This document shows, piece by piece, positions 22,201 through 34,200 of a DNA stretch of 64,000 nt; within the stretch, counting starts at the first letter, position 1, and the number at the start of each line of letters is the position of its first letter. Origin of the DNA: Caprella mutica (taxonomy: Eukaryota > Arthropoda > Malacostraca > Amphipoda > Caprellidae); contig CANNZV010000269.1 in NCBI GenBank assembly GCA_947561585.1, positions 279,227 to 343,226 on the forward strand, given 5' to 3'. The position numbers and the translations under genes were made by a program. Below the pieces are notes generated by a model. That model made no database searches and had not been told where the DNA came from. It saw only the letters and a list, made by a program, of their open reading frames with translations.

Positions 22201-25200
22201 CACATTGTTCACGTTTTATGGGTTCACTTTATTCATTTATCATGGATACACTTTGTTCACGTATCATGGATGTCCTTTTTGTTCATGTATTATGGATACA
22301 TTAATCGTTTCGTATCCTGTCTACCATTCAGGTTACGAGGGTCTCAGTTGTGAAAGGTGTTCGGAGGGCTACAGGCGTATCAACAACACCATCGTCGGGG
22401 GCGTGTGCGAGGAGTGCCGTTGTTTCGGCAACTCCCTGACCTGTGACCCCTTCACTGGGGAATGTGGGGTGAGGAAGAAGCTTGGGGAAGGGAAATATAA
22501 CTAGTGATGATCAAGACTGGGATAATATGCTCTAAAAACTATAGATCCCGAAAATATCATAAACGGAATTAAATGAAATGGTATCGAATACTATATACCG
22601 CTGGTGTAGAACCATTCAATACTCTTTAATTCTCTCAGTCTATAATATTTTCCCGATCTATGATTTTAAGAGCATATTGTCACAACCCTAGTGATGATAT
22701 AAATTGAGTGAATGAATTCGTTATGGGCTTTTGATTTCAATTCTCCCCACCAGGAGTGTCTCCATTTCACCACAGGCCCCAATTGCGACAGATGTCTGCC
22801 CGGGTATTACGGAGACCCCACCAAGGGTGAACCGTGCCTGCCCTGTCTGTGCCCCCTCCCAGTGGGGGAGAACCACTTCACCCCCACCTGCTCCAATGAA
22901 GGTATCACCATTGGGAGTAGGGAGGACTTCGCATGTGACTGTCCCCCGGGATACGAGGGCCTGCAGTGCGAAAGGTGACCTTATGGGAAGTAATAGGGAA
23001 GTTATTTTCAAATTACAAGAGATATTCTCTATTATTTCCAAAAGGTTTTCATAGTACGCCCTAGTTTATTTTCTGGGAACATCCTAGATTTTTTAGGGAA
23101 ATCCCTAGATTTTTCAGGACAATTCTGAATTTTTTAGATCAAGCCCTAATTTCGTCAAGCAATTCTTAGATTGTTCAGAATTAGTCTCATATTTTTCAGG
23201 TTAGCTAATCATTATATTTTTCTGGGTAATCATAATATTTTTAGGGTAGCTAATCATTATAGTTTTCAGGATAATCATTATATTTTTCAGGGTAGTCCCT
23301 GAATTTTTCAGGGCTTGTAGTACATTTATTTCAGGGTACACCCCACATTTTTTCAGGGTACACCCCACATTTTTTCAGGGTACACCCCACATTTTTTCAG
23401 GGTATGCCACAGATTTTTTCTTTCAGGGTACGATCCGAATTTTTTCTTGATACGCTCCAGGTTTTTTCAGGGTACGGATTAGATTTTTTTTAAGAGTACG
23501 CCCTAGGTTTTCTTTTAGAGTACGCCCTATGTTTTCTTTTAGAGTACGCCCTAGGTTTTCTTTTAGAGTACGCCCTAGGTTTTCTTTTAGAGTACGCCCT
23601 AGGTTTTCTTTTAGAGTACGCCCTAGGTTTTCTTTTAGAGTACGCCCTAGGTTTTCTTTTAGAGTACGCCCTAGGTTTTCTTTTAGAGTACGCCCTAGGT
23701 TTTCTTTTAGAGTACGCCCTAGGTTTTCTTTTAGAGTACGCCCTATGTTTTCTTTTAAAGTACGCCCTATGTTTTCTTTTAGAGTACGCCCTAGGTTTTC
23801 TTTTAGAGTACGCCCTATGTTTTCTTTTAGAGTACGCCCTATGTTTTCTTTTAGAGTACGCCCTATGTTTTCTTTTAGAGAACGCCCTATGTTTTCTTTT
23901 AGAGTACGCCTTATGTTTTCTTTTAGAGTACGCCCTAGGTTTTCTTTTAGAGTACGCCCTAGGTTTTCTTTTAGAGTACGCCCTAGGTTTTCTTTTAGAG
24001 TACGCCCTAGGTTTTCTTTTAGAGTACGCCCTAGGTTTTCTTTTAGAGTACGCCCTAGGTTTTCTTTTAGAGTACGCCCTAGGTTTTCTTTTAGAGTACG
24101 CCCTAGGTTTTCTTTTAGAGTACGCCCTAGGTTTTCTTTTAGAGTACGCCCTAGGTTTTCTTTTAGAGTACGCCCTAGGTTTTCTAATAGAGTACGCCCT
24201 AGGTTTTCTTTTAGAGTACGCCCTAGGTTTTCTTTTAGAGTACGCCCTAGGTTTTCTTTTAGAGTACGCCCTAGGTTTTCTTTTAGAGTACGCCCTAGGT
24301 TTTCTTTTAGAGTACGCCCTAGGTTTTCTTTTAGAGTACGCCCTAGGTTTTCTTTTAGAGTACGCCCTAGGTTTTCTTTTAGAGTACGCCCTAGGTTTTC
24401 TTTTAGAGTACGCCCTAGGTTTTCTTTTAGAGTACGCCCTAGGTTTTCTTTTAGAGTACGCCCTAGGTTTTCTTTTAGAGTACGCCCTAGGTTTTCTTTT
24501 AGAGTACGCCCTAGGTTTTCTTTTAGAGTACGCCCTAGGTTTTCTTTTAGAGTACGCCCTAGGTTTTCTTTTAGAGTACGCCCTAGGTTTTCTTTTAGAG
24601 TACGCCCTAGGTTTTCTTTTAGAGTACGCCCTAGGTTTTCTTTTAGAGTACGCCCTAGGTTTTCTTTTAGAGTACGCCCTAGGTTTTCTTTTAGAGTACG
24701 CCCTAGGTTTTCTTTTAGAGTACGCCCTAGGTTTTCTTTTAGAGTACGCCCTAGGTTTTCTTTTAGAGTACGCCCTAGGTTTTCTTTTAGAGTACGCCCT
24801 AGGTTTTCTTTTAGAGTACGCCCTAGGTTTTCTTTTAGAGTACGGCCCTAGGTTTTCTTTTAGAGTACGGCCCTAGGTTTTCTTTTAGAGTACGGCCCTA
24901 GGTTTTCTTTTAGAGTACGGCCCTAGGTTTTCTTTTAGAGTACGCCCTAGGTTTTCTTTTAGAGTACGCCCTAGGTTTTCTTTTAGAGTACGCCCTATGT
25001 TTTCTTTTAGAGTACGCCCTATGTTTTCTTTTAGAGTACGCCCTAGGTTTTCTTTTAGAGTACGTCCTAGGTTTTCTTTTAGAGTACGCCCTAGGATATT
25101 ATAACAAACTTCTATGTTTTCATTATTTCATTTCCGATATCAGTCACAACGTACCAACCAGACTACCGTAGTTCCCCAGTTCAATCTTTGCTTATTCTTC

Positions 25201-28200
25201 CCCAGATGTGCTGATGGTTTCTTTGGGTCACCCCTCGTGCCCGGAAACTTCTGCCAGCCCTGTGACTGTTCAGGTAACGTCAGTCCCATTGAGAAGGGGA
25301 CCTGTGACCCGGTTACCGGACAGTGCCTCAAGTGTCTCGGTAATACAGCTGGCTGGAGATGTGAAAGGTGCAAAGAGAATCATTTTGGAGATGCCAGCAG
25401 GTGAGGTTTACTTTAATTGGGAAATATAGTCAATTATTTTCTAGTTCGGTTCATCTATCAAATTATTTTTAGATAAGTAAATTTGTTAAATTTATTTATT
25501 ATGATTTCATGAAATAAGAATGAAATTTTAACAAAATTAAAAAATTAACGATAAACAATAAATTTCTTGTTTTTAATTGAAAAATATGGTCTTTAAAAAA
25601 AAATGTCGTCCGGAGAATAGCTCGTGTCCGGTGATTGAGTACTTACCCCCTATTCCCGTTCTTTCTCCAGGGGCCAGTGTAACGAGTGTAACTGCATCAA
25701 ACCCGGGTCACTGGAGGACTCGTGTGACCCGTTCACGGGCCAGTGTACCTGCAGGCCCCTTTTCGTGGGTAGGCAGTGTCACCGGTGTCGAGATGGTCAC
25801 GGGGATGTGGATGCAGGGTGTCCCGAGTGTCGGTGTTCCCCGAGGGGGTCACATAACCCACGGTGTGACCCGGTAACGGGCCAGTGCCCCTGTAAACCAG
25901 GCAAGTTACGAAAAATAGCTTTAAAATCTCTAGTAGATTAAACTATTAGAATTTTTTGATATATATTTTAACATTTTATTTACTTGGAATCGTATTTCCG
26001 GTTCTCTTTTAATTTCATATTTTTTTAAATTTTAGTAAGCATTCTCGATTGAATTATTATTTTTTCGTAACACTTCAAATTGTTTTCAAGGTTTGAAAGT
26101 GGATATAAGAAAAAAATATATAATTACATTCCTAATTATTACAATCATATATATTTTAGAACATAGAACTTACCCACTGTTTCTTCCTAGATCGAATAAG
26201 TGAACCGTTAGTAAATTTAGAACTGTTTCTCACATCCTACCAATGCTAATACCCCTTTCTGTGCCCTCTACAGGTGTAGGTGGCAAGCAGTGTAACAACT
26301 GTCTCAAGGACTACTTTGGGGACATATCACAGGGGTGTGCGGGTAAGTGGTAATATATAAATGTATACGATATATCTTGTTACTACTTTGGTATATCTTC
26401 TTATACGATATATCTTATTGATTCTAATAATTTATCATATAATTTATTGGTGTCACTCCTGTCATGTTATTGGATGATTTGCATCGCGTGACTATTTTTG
26501 CACCATGTGACTTGTTTTGCACCACGTGACTCTTTTTGCACCACGTGACTCTTTTTGCACCACGTGACTCTTTTTGCACCACGTGACTCTTTTTGCACCA
26601 CGTGACTCTTTTTGCACCACGTGACTCTTTTTGCACCACGTGACTCTTTTTGCACCACGTGACTCTTTTTGCACCACGTGACTCTTTTTGCACCACGTGA
26701 CTCTTTTTGCACCACGTGACTCTTTTTGCACCACGTGACTCTTTTTGCACCACGTGACTCTTTTTGCACCACGTGACTCTTTTTGCACCACGTGACTTCT
26801 TTTGCACCATGTGACTTCTTTTGTACCACGTGACTCTTTTTGCACCACGTGACTCTTTTTGCACCACGTGACTCTTTTTGCACCACGTGACTCTTTTTGC
26901 ACCACGTGACTCTTTTTGCACCAAGTGACTCTTTTTGCACCAAGTGACTCTTTTTGCACCACGTGACTTGTTTTGCACCACGTGACTTGTTTTGCACCAC
27001 GTGACTTGTTTTGCACCACGTGACTTGTTTTGCACCACGTGACTTGTTTTGCACCACGTGACTTGTTTTGCACCACGTGACTTGTTTTGCACCACGTGTC
27101 TTTTTTTGTACCACGTGACTTTTTTTGCACCACGTGACTTGTTTTGCACCACGTGTCTTTTTTTGTACCACGTGACTTTTTTTGCACCACGTGACCTTTT
27201 TTTAAATTATTAAATATAAAAAAATATATACCTATAATATATATATATGTGATTTATATTTTTGGTACATTTAATAATTTAAATTTATTTAAGATGCAAT
27301 CTTTTCTCCAATAAATAAAAAACACCTATTTAATTTATTTTAGTTTTAAATGGAAGGGTATAGCATATATTGCCATTATTTTAATTTATTTAATCAGTGT
27401 TATTATTCCTTCCCGAAATTGAATTTTAGTGATCTGTGGGGTAAGTTACGAATTATCGGACAGTTGAGGTAAATTGTCGGAATTATAACTTTTTGCATCT
27501 ATAAGTTAATAGCGCCCCCCCCCCCTCTCTTGTAGGCTATGTTATGACGTCATACTTAACCACTGGTCATCATTTTCATTCTTATCTCCCGTCCATATTA
27601 TTTCATAAGAAAAATATGATTGAATAAATATACCTATATTACTAAATCAAATAATACATCAAAAATCTTAAAATTTGCTTATTATGATACACGATTATAC
27701 ATTAAACCATCTTACAAATGAATTACCTAACAACCTATCCATTCATTCTCTTAATTTCTCATGACTGTAGTAACTAACCTCACCGCTAGAGGCGCTGTAA
27801 CACTCTACCGGCACACAACCGCAATCATCTTTAGTTTGCTTTGAAGGTTGGAGTGGAGAGGTTGTGTGTGTGCCTTCTTCATGAACTTTTAACTAAAGTG
27901 CACTGAAAAAAATATATGAATAATATTCTGTTGGGAACATTTTTTTTTATAGTAATTGAAAATATAAATTTAGTGAATAAAAAAAAATATATATTTTTTT
28001 TAATGTTTATTATTGTTTATGTTTGTACTTCGGATTGACATAAATTAAATATTAATAATTGCATTGAGTGCAGTGACCAGTACTCACTGTACTAATATTT
28101 ACTGTGTGTACTGTACTGGTATTTACTGTATATGGTTATTGAAATGAACATATTTATAATAAAACTTTCATGCCAATAACTTTTTAATAAATTTATATAG

Positions 28201-31200
28201 GGTGGGTAAAAAAAACTCAACTTTGAATCCATATACTACAAAAACTACTACTGTTCTGATTTTTTAATATTACCATTGTGTTTGTCTACTTCTTTTACAT
28301 TAAAGTAAATAATGCAAAACTATTCATTCATCAATATTGATGTTATAGTGGTAATAGTGATAAAAAAAGTATGCTTGCGCACAGACATCAAATACGAAGG
28401 ATGTTTTTACTGCAGAAAAACACGCTAATCTTTCATATTCATACCATATCATTAACAATACATTGTAAAGTACTTGTTATCTTATTTCCTTCATTACTAC
28501 ATATCCATACCGACTCCTTCCACATGTCCTCCGTTTCTTGCCAAATATATTTCAATAATTATTCTCATTACGGCCATAACGATCGCTGTGCGACATTTGC
28601 TAACTGATGTGTTCAACAATCGCATTATTGCACTAAACTCTGCTATTGAGTGGACAGTAAAGGGCCGTACACACGTAGGGTTTTTTAAGTCTTTCCACCA
28701 GACTTTTTGCTAAGCTCCTCCTACTTTTTCCACGAGAATATAAGAAAAACTATATAATTATTATTTATTTCAGTTGGTATCCATGATACCTGCAGGTATC
28801 CTTTTCATAAATAATAATTATATCGTTTTTTCTTATATTCTCGTGGAAAAAGTAGGTGGAGCTTAGCAAAAAGTCTGGTGGAAAGACTTGAAAAAAATCC
28901 CTTAAAATCACTGGATTTGACACCATGTGATTTCTTCTTTTTGGGACATTTGAAGTGGTTGTTGTGCTCTCCTTCGCCAGCGTCAGACGGCTTGAAGGAG
29001 AGAATCAGCCACCAGTGAAGTGAATTTTCCTAAAGAAAACCTTGTTTTAGTAAAAAGAGTCATGGCAGCAATGTGAATAATGAAAATGTGTTTGTTTTAT
29101 AATGGGTTGTTAATAATAGGTTATAAAGGCTTATTGTGTTACATTTTTCTGCAGTAGAAAGAAATCGTAATTTTCTGTTTGTGCGCAAGCATACTTTTGA
29201 CACCATTTGCTATAATCGCTATAGCATCAGTATTGAAGGATGAATAGTTTTGAACTCTTCACTTCTTATGTAGAAGAAGTAGACAAACACAATGGTATAA
29301 TTAAGAAAATCAAGGCGTGAGTTGTTTTTGAGGTATATTGATTCAAAGTTGGTTATCATTTTTTTGACCCACCCTGTACATGGAATAAAAACTAACTATA
29401 CCACATTTCTTGTACAGAGATCTTTTTTGTTTAAACTATTACAGTAGTTATTTAATTTAATTTACATATGTTGTAGGTAGGGTGAAGTAACCCACTAGTA
29501 TCATGGATACCAAATAAGGAGTTAAATTATAGTTACTAGTACAGTACCTGTTATTGAATCTAAATTATATTCGAATGCAAGTATGTATTATGGATAAACA
29601 TATTCTGATTAAACAAAAAAAAAATCTCTCAAAAGCCAAAATATAAATTTATTTTTTAAATAATTAGTGTCAATATTATTGTAGCCCGTAGTCATGATAC
29701 TGCAGAAAATTATTAGTTTTCCTTTTCTATTACTGTTTCTTTGATTTTTCTCTGATTTTTCTTTGATTTACACTAACTTTATGAGGCGCTGTTGATAGAA
29801 TGACTGTTTAACACATTTTGTGACACACGGACAGACAGACGGACGGACGTGGCTCTTATTATAGTATAGATTTTTCTTGTTCCCCTAGTAGCCTACTTAA
29901 AATTTCATGGGGTATATAATTCATACCTGGTTATTATTCATTTATCCTATTCATTTATTCATTGAATTGGGAGGTAATTGATAATATGTATTATATTTTA
30001 TGAACTTCTGAGACAGACTATATTATCGTACAGACTATATTATCGTACAGACTATATTATCGTACAGACTATATTATCGTACAGACTATATTATCGTACA
30101 GACTATATTATCGTACAGACTATATTATCGTACAGACTATATTATCGTACAGACTATATTATCGTACAGACTATATTATCGTACAGACTATATTATCGTA
30201 CAGACTATATTATCGTACAGACTATATTATCGTACAGACTATATTATCGTACAGACTATATTATCGTACAGACTATATTATCGTACAGACTATATTATCG
30301 TGATGGTAGATCTCATTTCAATTATATTCTCTTAGCCCCTTACCGTTCACAAACGTGTTTACATAATTACTTTCTGACTGAATATTGACCATTAGAACTG
30401 TGAATGGTTAACCAATTGCTTCTATTTTTTCAAAATTAATTTTATGAATGGAAAATAATGAAATTGAATTCAAATTTAAAATTAAAAGTCCCGTTTTATT
30501 GTGAAATCATTGAAACTGAAGTAAATTTAGAATAGATATCCTAACAATAGATTTTATTCAGCCGAAATATTACTTTTGAACTAATAATTTTTTTAAATTT
30601 TGAATTAAGAGCAAACGGTAAAATTATTGGTCAATATGACCCTAAGTTATGTAATAACTGGCGTAGTTTAGTAACTTATTAGTGGCTATAAAGTGTAATA
30701 ATTAACGAGTGTTTTTGTGAATGTATGCACAGGTTGTAACTTTACCTGCCTTAGTAAGGTGTGCTGCTAATCAGTTTTGACGTGACACACCTGTATGGTA
30801 ATTGGGTACCTGCCTTAACACAGTAATACCTGTGTTAACGCAGTGTCGAGTGGAAAGTCTTAGGCTCGGTCACATCGCAAAAACGACTATATACTGGAGC
30901 GTTCTTGGAGCAGTGAAATAAACCGTTCACCAGAAGTTGGCCCCCGTTCAGACTGCGCCATATACTCTCATTCCCCGCTTATGATCCTTCCTACAGCTAC
31001 GAAAGTTTTCAGCTGCACAAAATACAGCGAGGGATGAGGTGCGGGAAATTTTCCGCTCCGGCAAATTTCACAACCACTCTAAAAAAAGGCCAAGTTAAAG
31101 CTTAGCATCGCTAGACGCAAATTCGTGGTCGCTTGGGATTGCTAGACCAACACAGAAATCTTGAGCACTAGACCACCGCTGCTTCGCAAGCTTTGCCTGG

Positions 31201-34200
31201 GTGGTGATTAAACGTTGCACAAACTTTGGTAAAGCGGTTGTAAGCGTTTTACGAGCGGACAAGGGATTACTGAAAATGTGACTAGCGTTGCATCAGTGAT
31301 CCATTGCAGTGGTGAATTTTGATTTGATTCGGCGTTGGTAACGAGGTGTCGGAGCGCTACATACCTGTAAATGCTTGCGTCTCCGAAAGATCAACGGTCG
31401 TGACGCTCGCTACCGATTAGCCAACGCTATAGCAACGTCGACTTCCTTGGTGCACCGCTATGGCAACGACTGTGTTTTCGATTTGTTTTCCTCTTTTGTG
31501 CGCCCCCAGGGGCTCTATCCTGAAGCTGTCTGTGGTGAATGGAAGAGAAAGGGGTTGCCGTCCCTTCGGCCCCGAACTGTTGTAATTTGGATTATGAATT
31601 GTCTTTTTCATTTTTACCATGTTTATCATTTTTCAACGCTACTTGCAGTTTTAGAAGATATCGCTAGGGTTATGCTCTTCAACTACGTGGTCTTAGATTT
31701 GGTATTAGGTAGGCTCGTAGGCTTCATTTTCAATCACCTCTTCATTTTCCTCTTCCATCCGTGAGTGCAGCCGCTGGTGCTTGTGTCCCGTTTCGTCACA
31801 TTCCTTGGTAAGTAACTGCATTCACGGAGTAGCTTTTCTGCATCCTTGAGCATCGTCACCGACGGTGGTAAGTGACTTTGTTCATGGAGCCACTTTTCTT
31901 TCTGATTGCTTCTTCTAGTCCCTTGTATTTATTTTCCTTTTGACGTCAGCGATATGGCCTTTGGTTCCGAAGCAGACGTTAAACCCCTACTAAATTAATT
32001 AATCCCCTTTCGTGCAAGGTGACGAGCGTTTTCGAAAATCGGTCTCCTCTCCATTCCGGTCAAAGAACGTTCCAACAAAGTTTGGGTGGTGTGACGTGTG
32101 TCTTATTTTCGTTGGTTAGTTAAAACTTTGCGGTGTATCCGTGCTACCTAATTATCATTTTTTTGCAATGATTGTGTTTCATTTTTTTGTCGTTTGGCAT
32201 AACTTTGTTGTATCTATGATACCTAGCAATAATTTACATTATTTTGATTGTATTATTTGATTGATAATTGATTCCATTATTTATTCCTTAAATAGGTTTT
32301 TTAAGTTGTTTAGTATATGATAATAGGGACTTTTAAATGAGAAATGAAGTGAAAAGTTGTGAAAAAGATGAGGAAGGTGTTTGCGTTCCTCGACAGTCTC
32401 CTGTTAGTGACGTCAGTGTGCAGTGTAGCTACAGTCAATGACACTGTCAGTGTACCTAGCGACACTGTCAGTGTACTTAGTGACACTGTTAGTGTACCTA
32501 ATCCCGAGGACATTGTCAGTGTAGTGAACCTCAAAGGAAGCCACAAGCGGGACATAGAGAGAAGTAGCTACAAGTACCATTCACAAGATACTGCCTACAA
32601 CCGAACACAGTCTACCTACCTCAAAAAACTACGAGATGCCGTCAAATCTTCTACGATTCAGACTTACGACTACAAGCAGAGCGCTGACTATCGTAGCAGG
32701 TTAGACAGGTTACGGACAAGGTACACCGTACCAAGGACCAGGTTATTTGACCATCGGGGCCGCCTCAACCCCAACGTAATCAGCCACAGACGGGTCTTTA
32801 CGTCTAAGACGGAAACAGTTCGGGTTGTACCGGGGGGCTCCTCGCCGTCTTCGGGTAGTGTCGGTAATTCGTGGCCCGGTTTCAACATATCGGTACAACC
32901 CTCCTCATCGCACTATTACTACAATTATTACCGGTCACACCACGGTCTTATATGTCGTAAGTATCTAACTTAATATCATAACCTAAGATTAATGTTATGT
33001 TATTTAATAAGTAATTTTCCAAAATTTAATTTTCGTCTTGTTCTACTTCTCCTTCACAGAAATTTTTTAATTTTTTTTTAAATTACATTAGAAATTCTAA
33101 GCTAACCATCAATTGATGTAAATGTTTTTTCATATATGACCGAAGATGTGGTACTGACCGATAATTCGTAACTTACCCGAATCCCTACCATGCCGCTCAT
33201 TTCAAATCAATTTCTTTTAATTACCTTGTTATTCCCTTCTCACCTGCCCTTTACCTGTTCATTCTGCACACTAATTATTTCTTACGGTACATCTACTGGT
33301 GTAGCGCGTGGGGTAAGTTCCTTGTTACCGGACACCTCCACATTTTCGATCATATTGGGAAATAAACATAAATTTGTACTTTTATTCCAGGATACCTTTT
33401 TATTCACATTTATGATACTTTATTCGTATCCATGATACCTTATATTCGTATCCATGATACTTTTTATTCGTATCCATGATACCTTTTATTCGTATCCATG
33501 ATACTTTTTATTCGTATCCATGATACCTTTTATTCGTATCCATGATACTTTTTATTCGTATCCATGATACCTTTTATTCGTATCCATGATAATTTTGATT
33601 TATATATTTACAGTATCCATATAATACCTGCAGGTATCATGGATACCAATAAAAATACAAGTCAAGTTACTTATTTTTTCCTACTTTATCGCAAATGCAT
33701 AACCGTCCAATAGCTGAGAACATTCCTTAGCTATTTTTCCCGCTATTTTCCACCAATGGTTACTTAATAACTACGCGCTGAAAAAATCGTGAAGATGCGG
33801 AAGAATTTCGCGTAAGATGAGAAAGTTACGCAATGCCCTTTGACCTGTAGGGGTTCACTTGACCTGACAGTCTTAAAATCACACTACATACATACCTGTA
33901 TATCTGTTGACAGATAATTATCTTCTAGTGGCATATAATAGACTGTAAATAATGTAAATAGTGCGTAAATAACGGGGGGTAACCCTCAGCCAAGTTATTT
34001 GTGACAATGCCTCCTGAAATGATGTCTATTTTTAGGCTCTACTTTATAGGTGGCGTTACTTGGCCTGTACATTGCAAAATAATATTTAAAAAATGTTATA
34101 AGAAGTCTTGGTATTGTAATGTGTTAAATATTTTTTTTTTATTTTGTGCCCATAGTACATTGGTGTTGTTTATAATTGTTTAGAAATATACCTATCAATG

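Larger units (their letters stand above)
28197..29378 (+). mobile_element. Decayed Tc1/mariner-type transposon with long inverted repeats
   Basis: Left end TAGGGTGGGTAAAAAAAACT, right end TTTTTTGACCCACCCTGTA. Inner inverted blocks also match: AAGTATGCTTGCGCACAGAC at 28367 against GTGCGCAAGCATACTTTTGA at 29181, and GTGTTTGTCTACTTCTT at 28277 against AGAAGTAGACAAACACAAT at 29275. The interior keeps a transposase C-terminal block (separate entry) and is interrupted by a P1 MITE. Confidence 0.75.

Noticed and set aside
23529..24851. 440-codon open frame of an eight-residue repeat
   Set aside because: Produced by a 24-bp intronic minisatellite between laminin exons 18 and 19; no signal, no unique sequence, no splice context.
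26424..27190. Three minus-strand frames of about 235 codons
   Set aside because: 19-bp E-box array; overlapping frames in all registers.
28371..28713. Two overlapping frames of about 78 codons
   Set aside because: Within the mariner remnant and running into the nested MITE; His/Ile-rich by A/T composition.
31375..31764. 130-codon + strand frame in the GC-richer block
   Set aside because: Runs into a dispersed repeat copy (31753-31996) and shows no recognisable domain.
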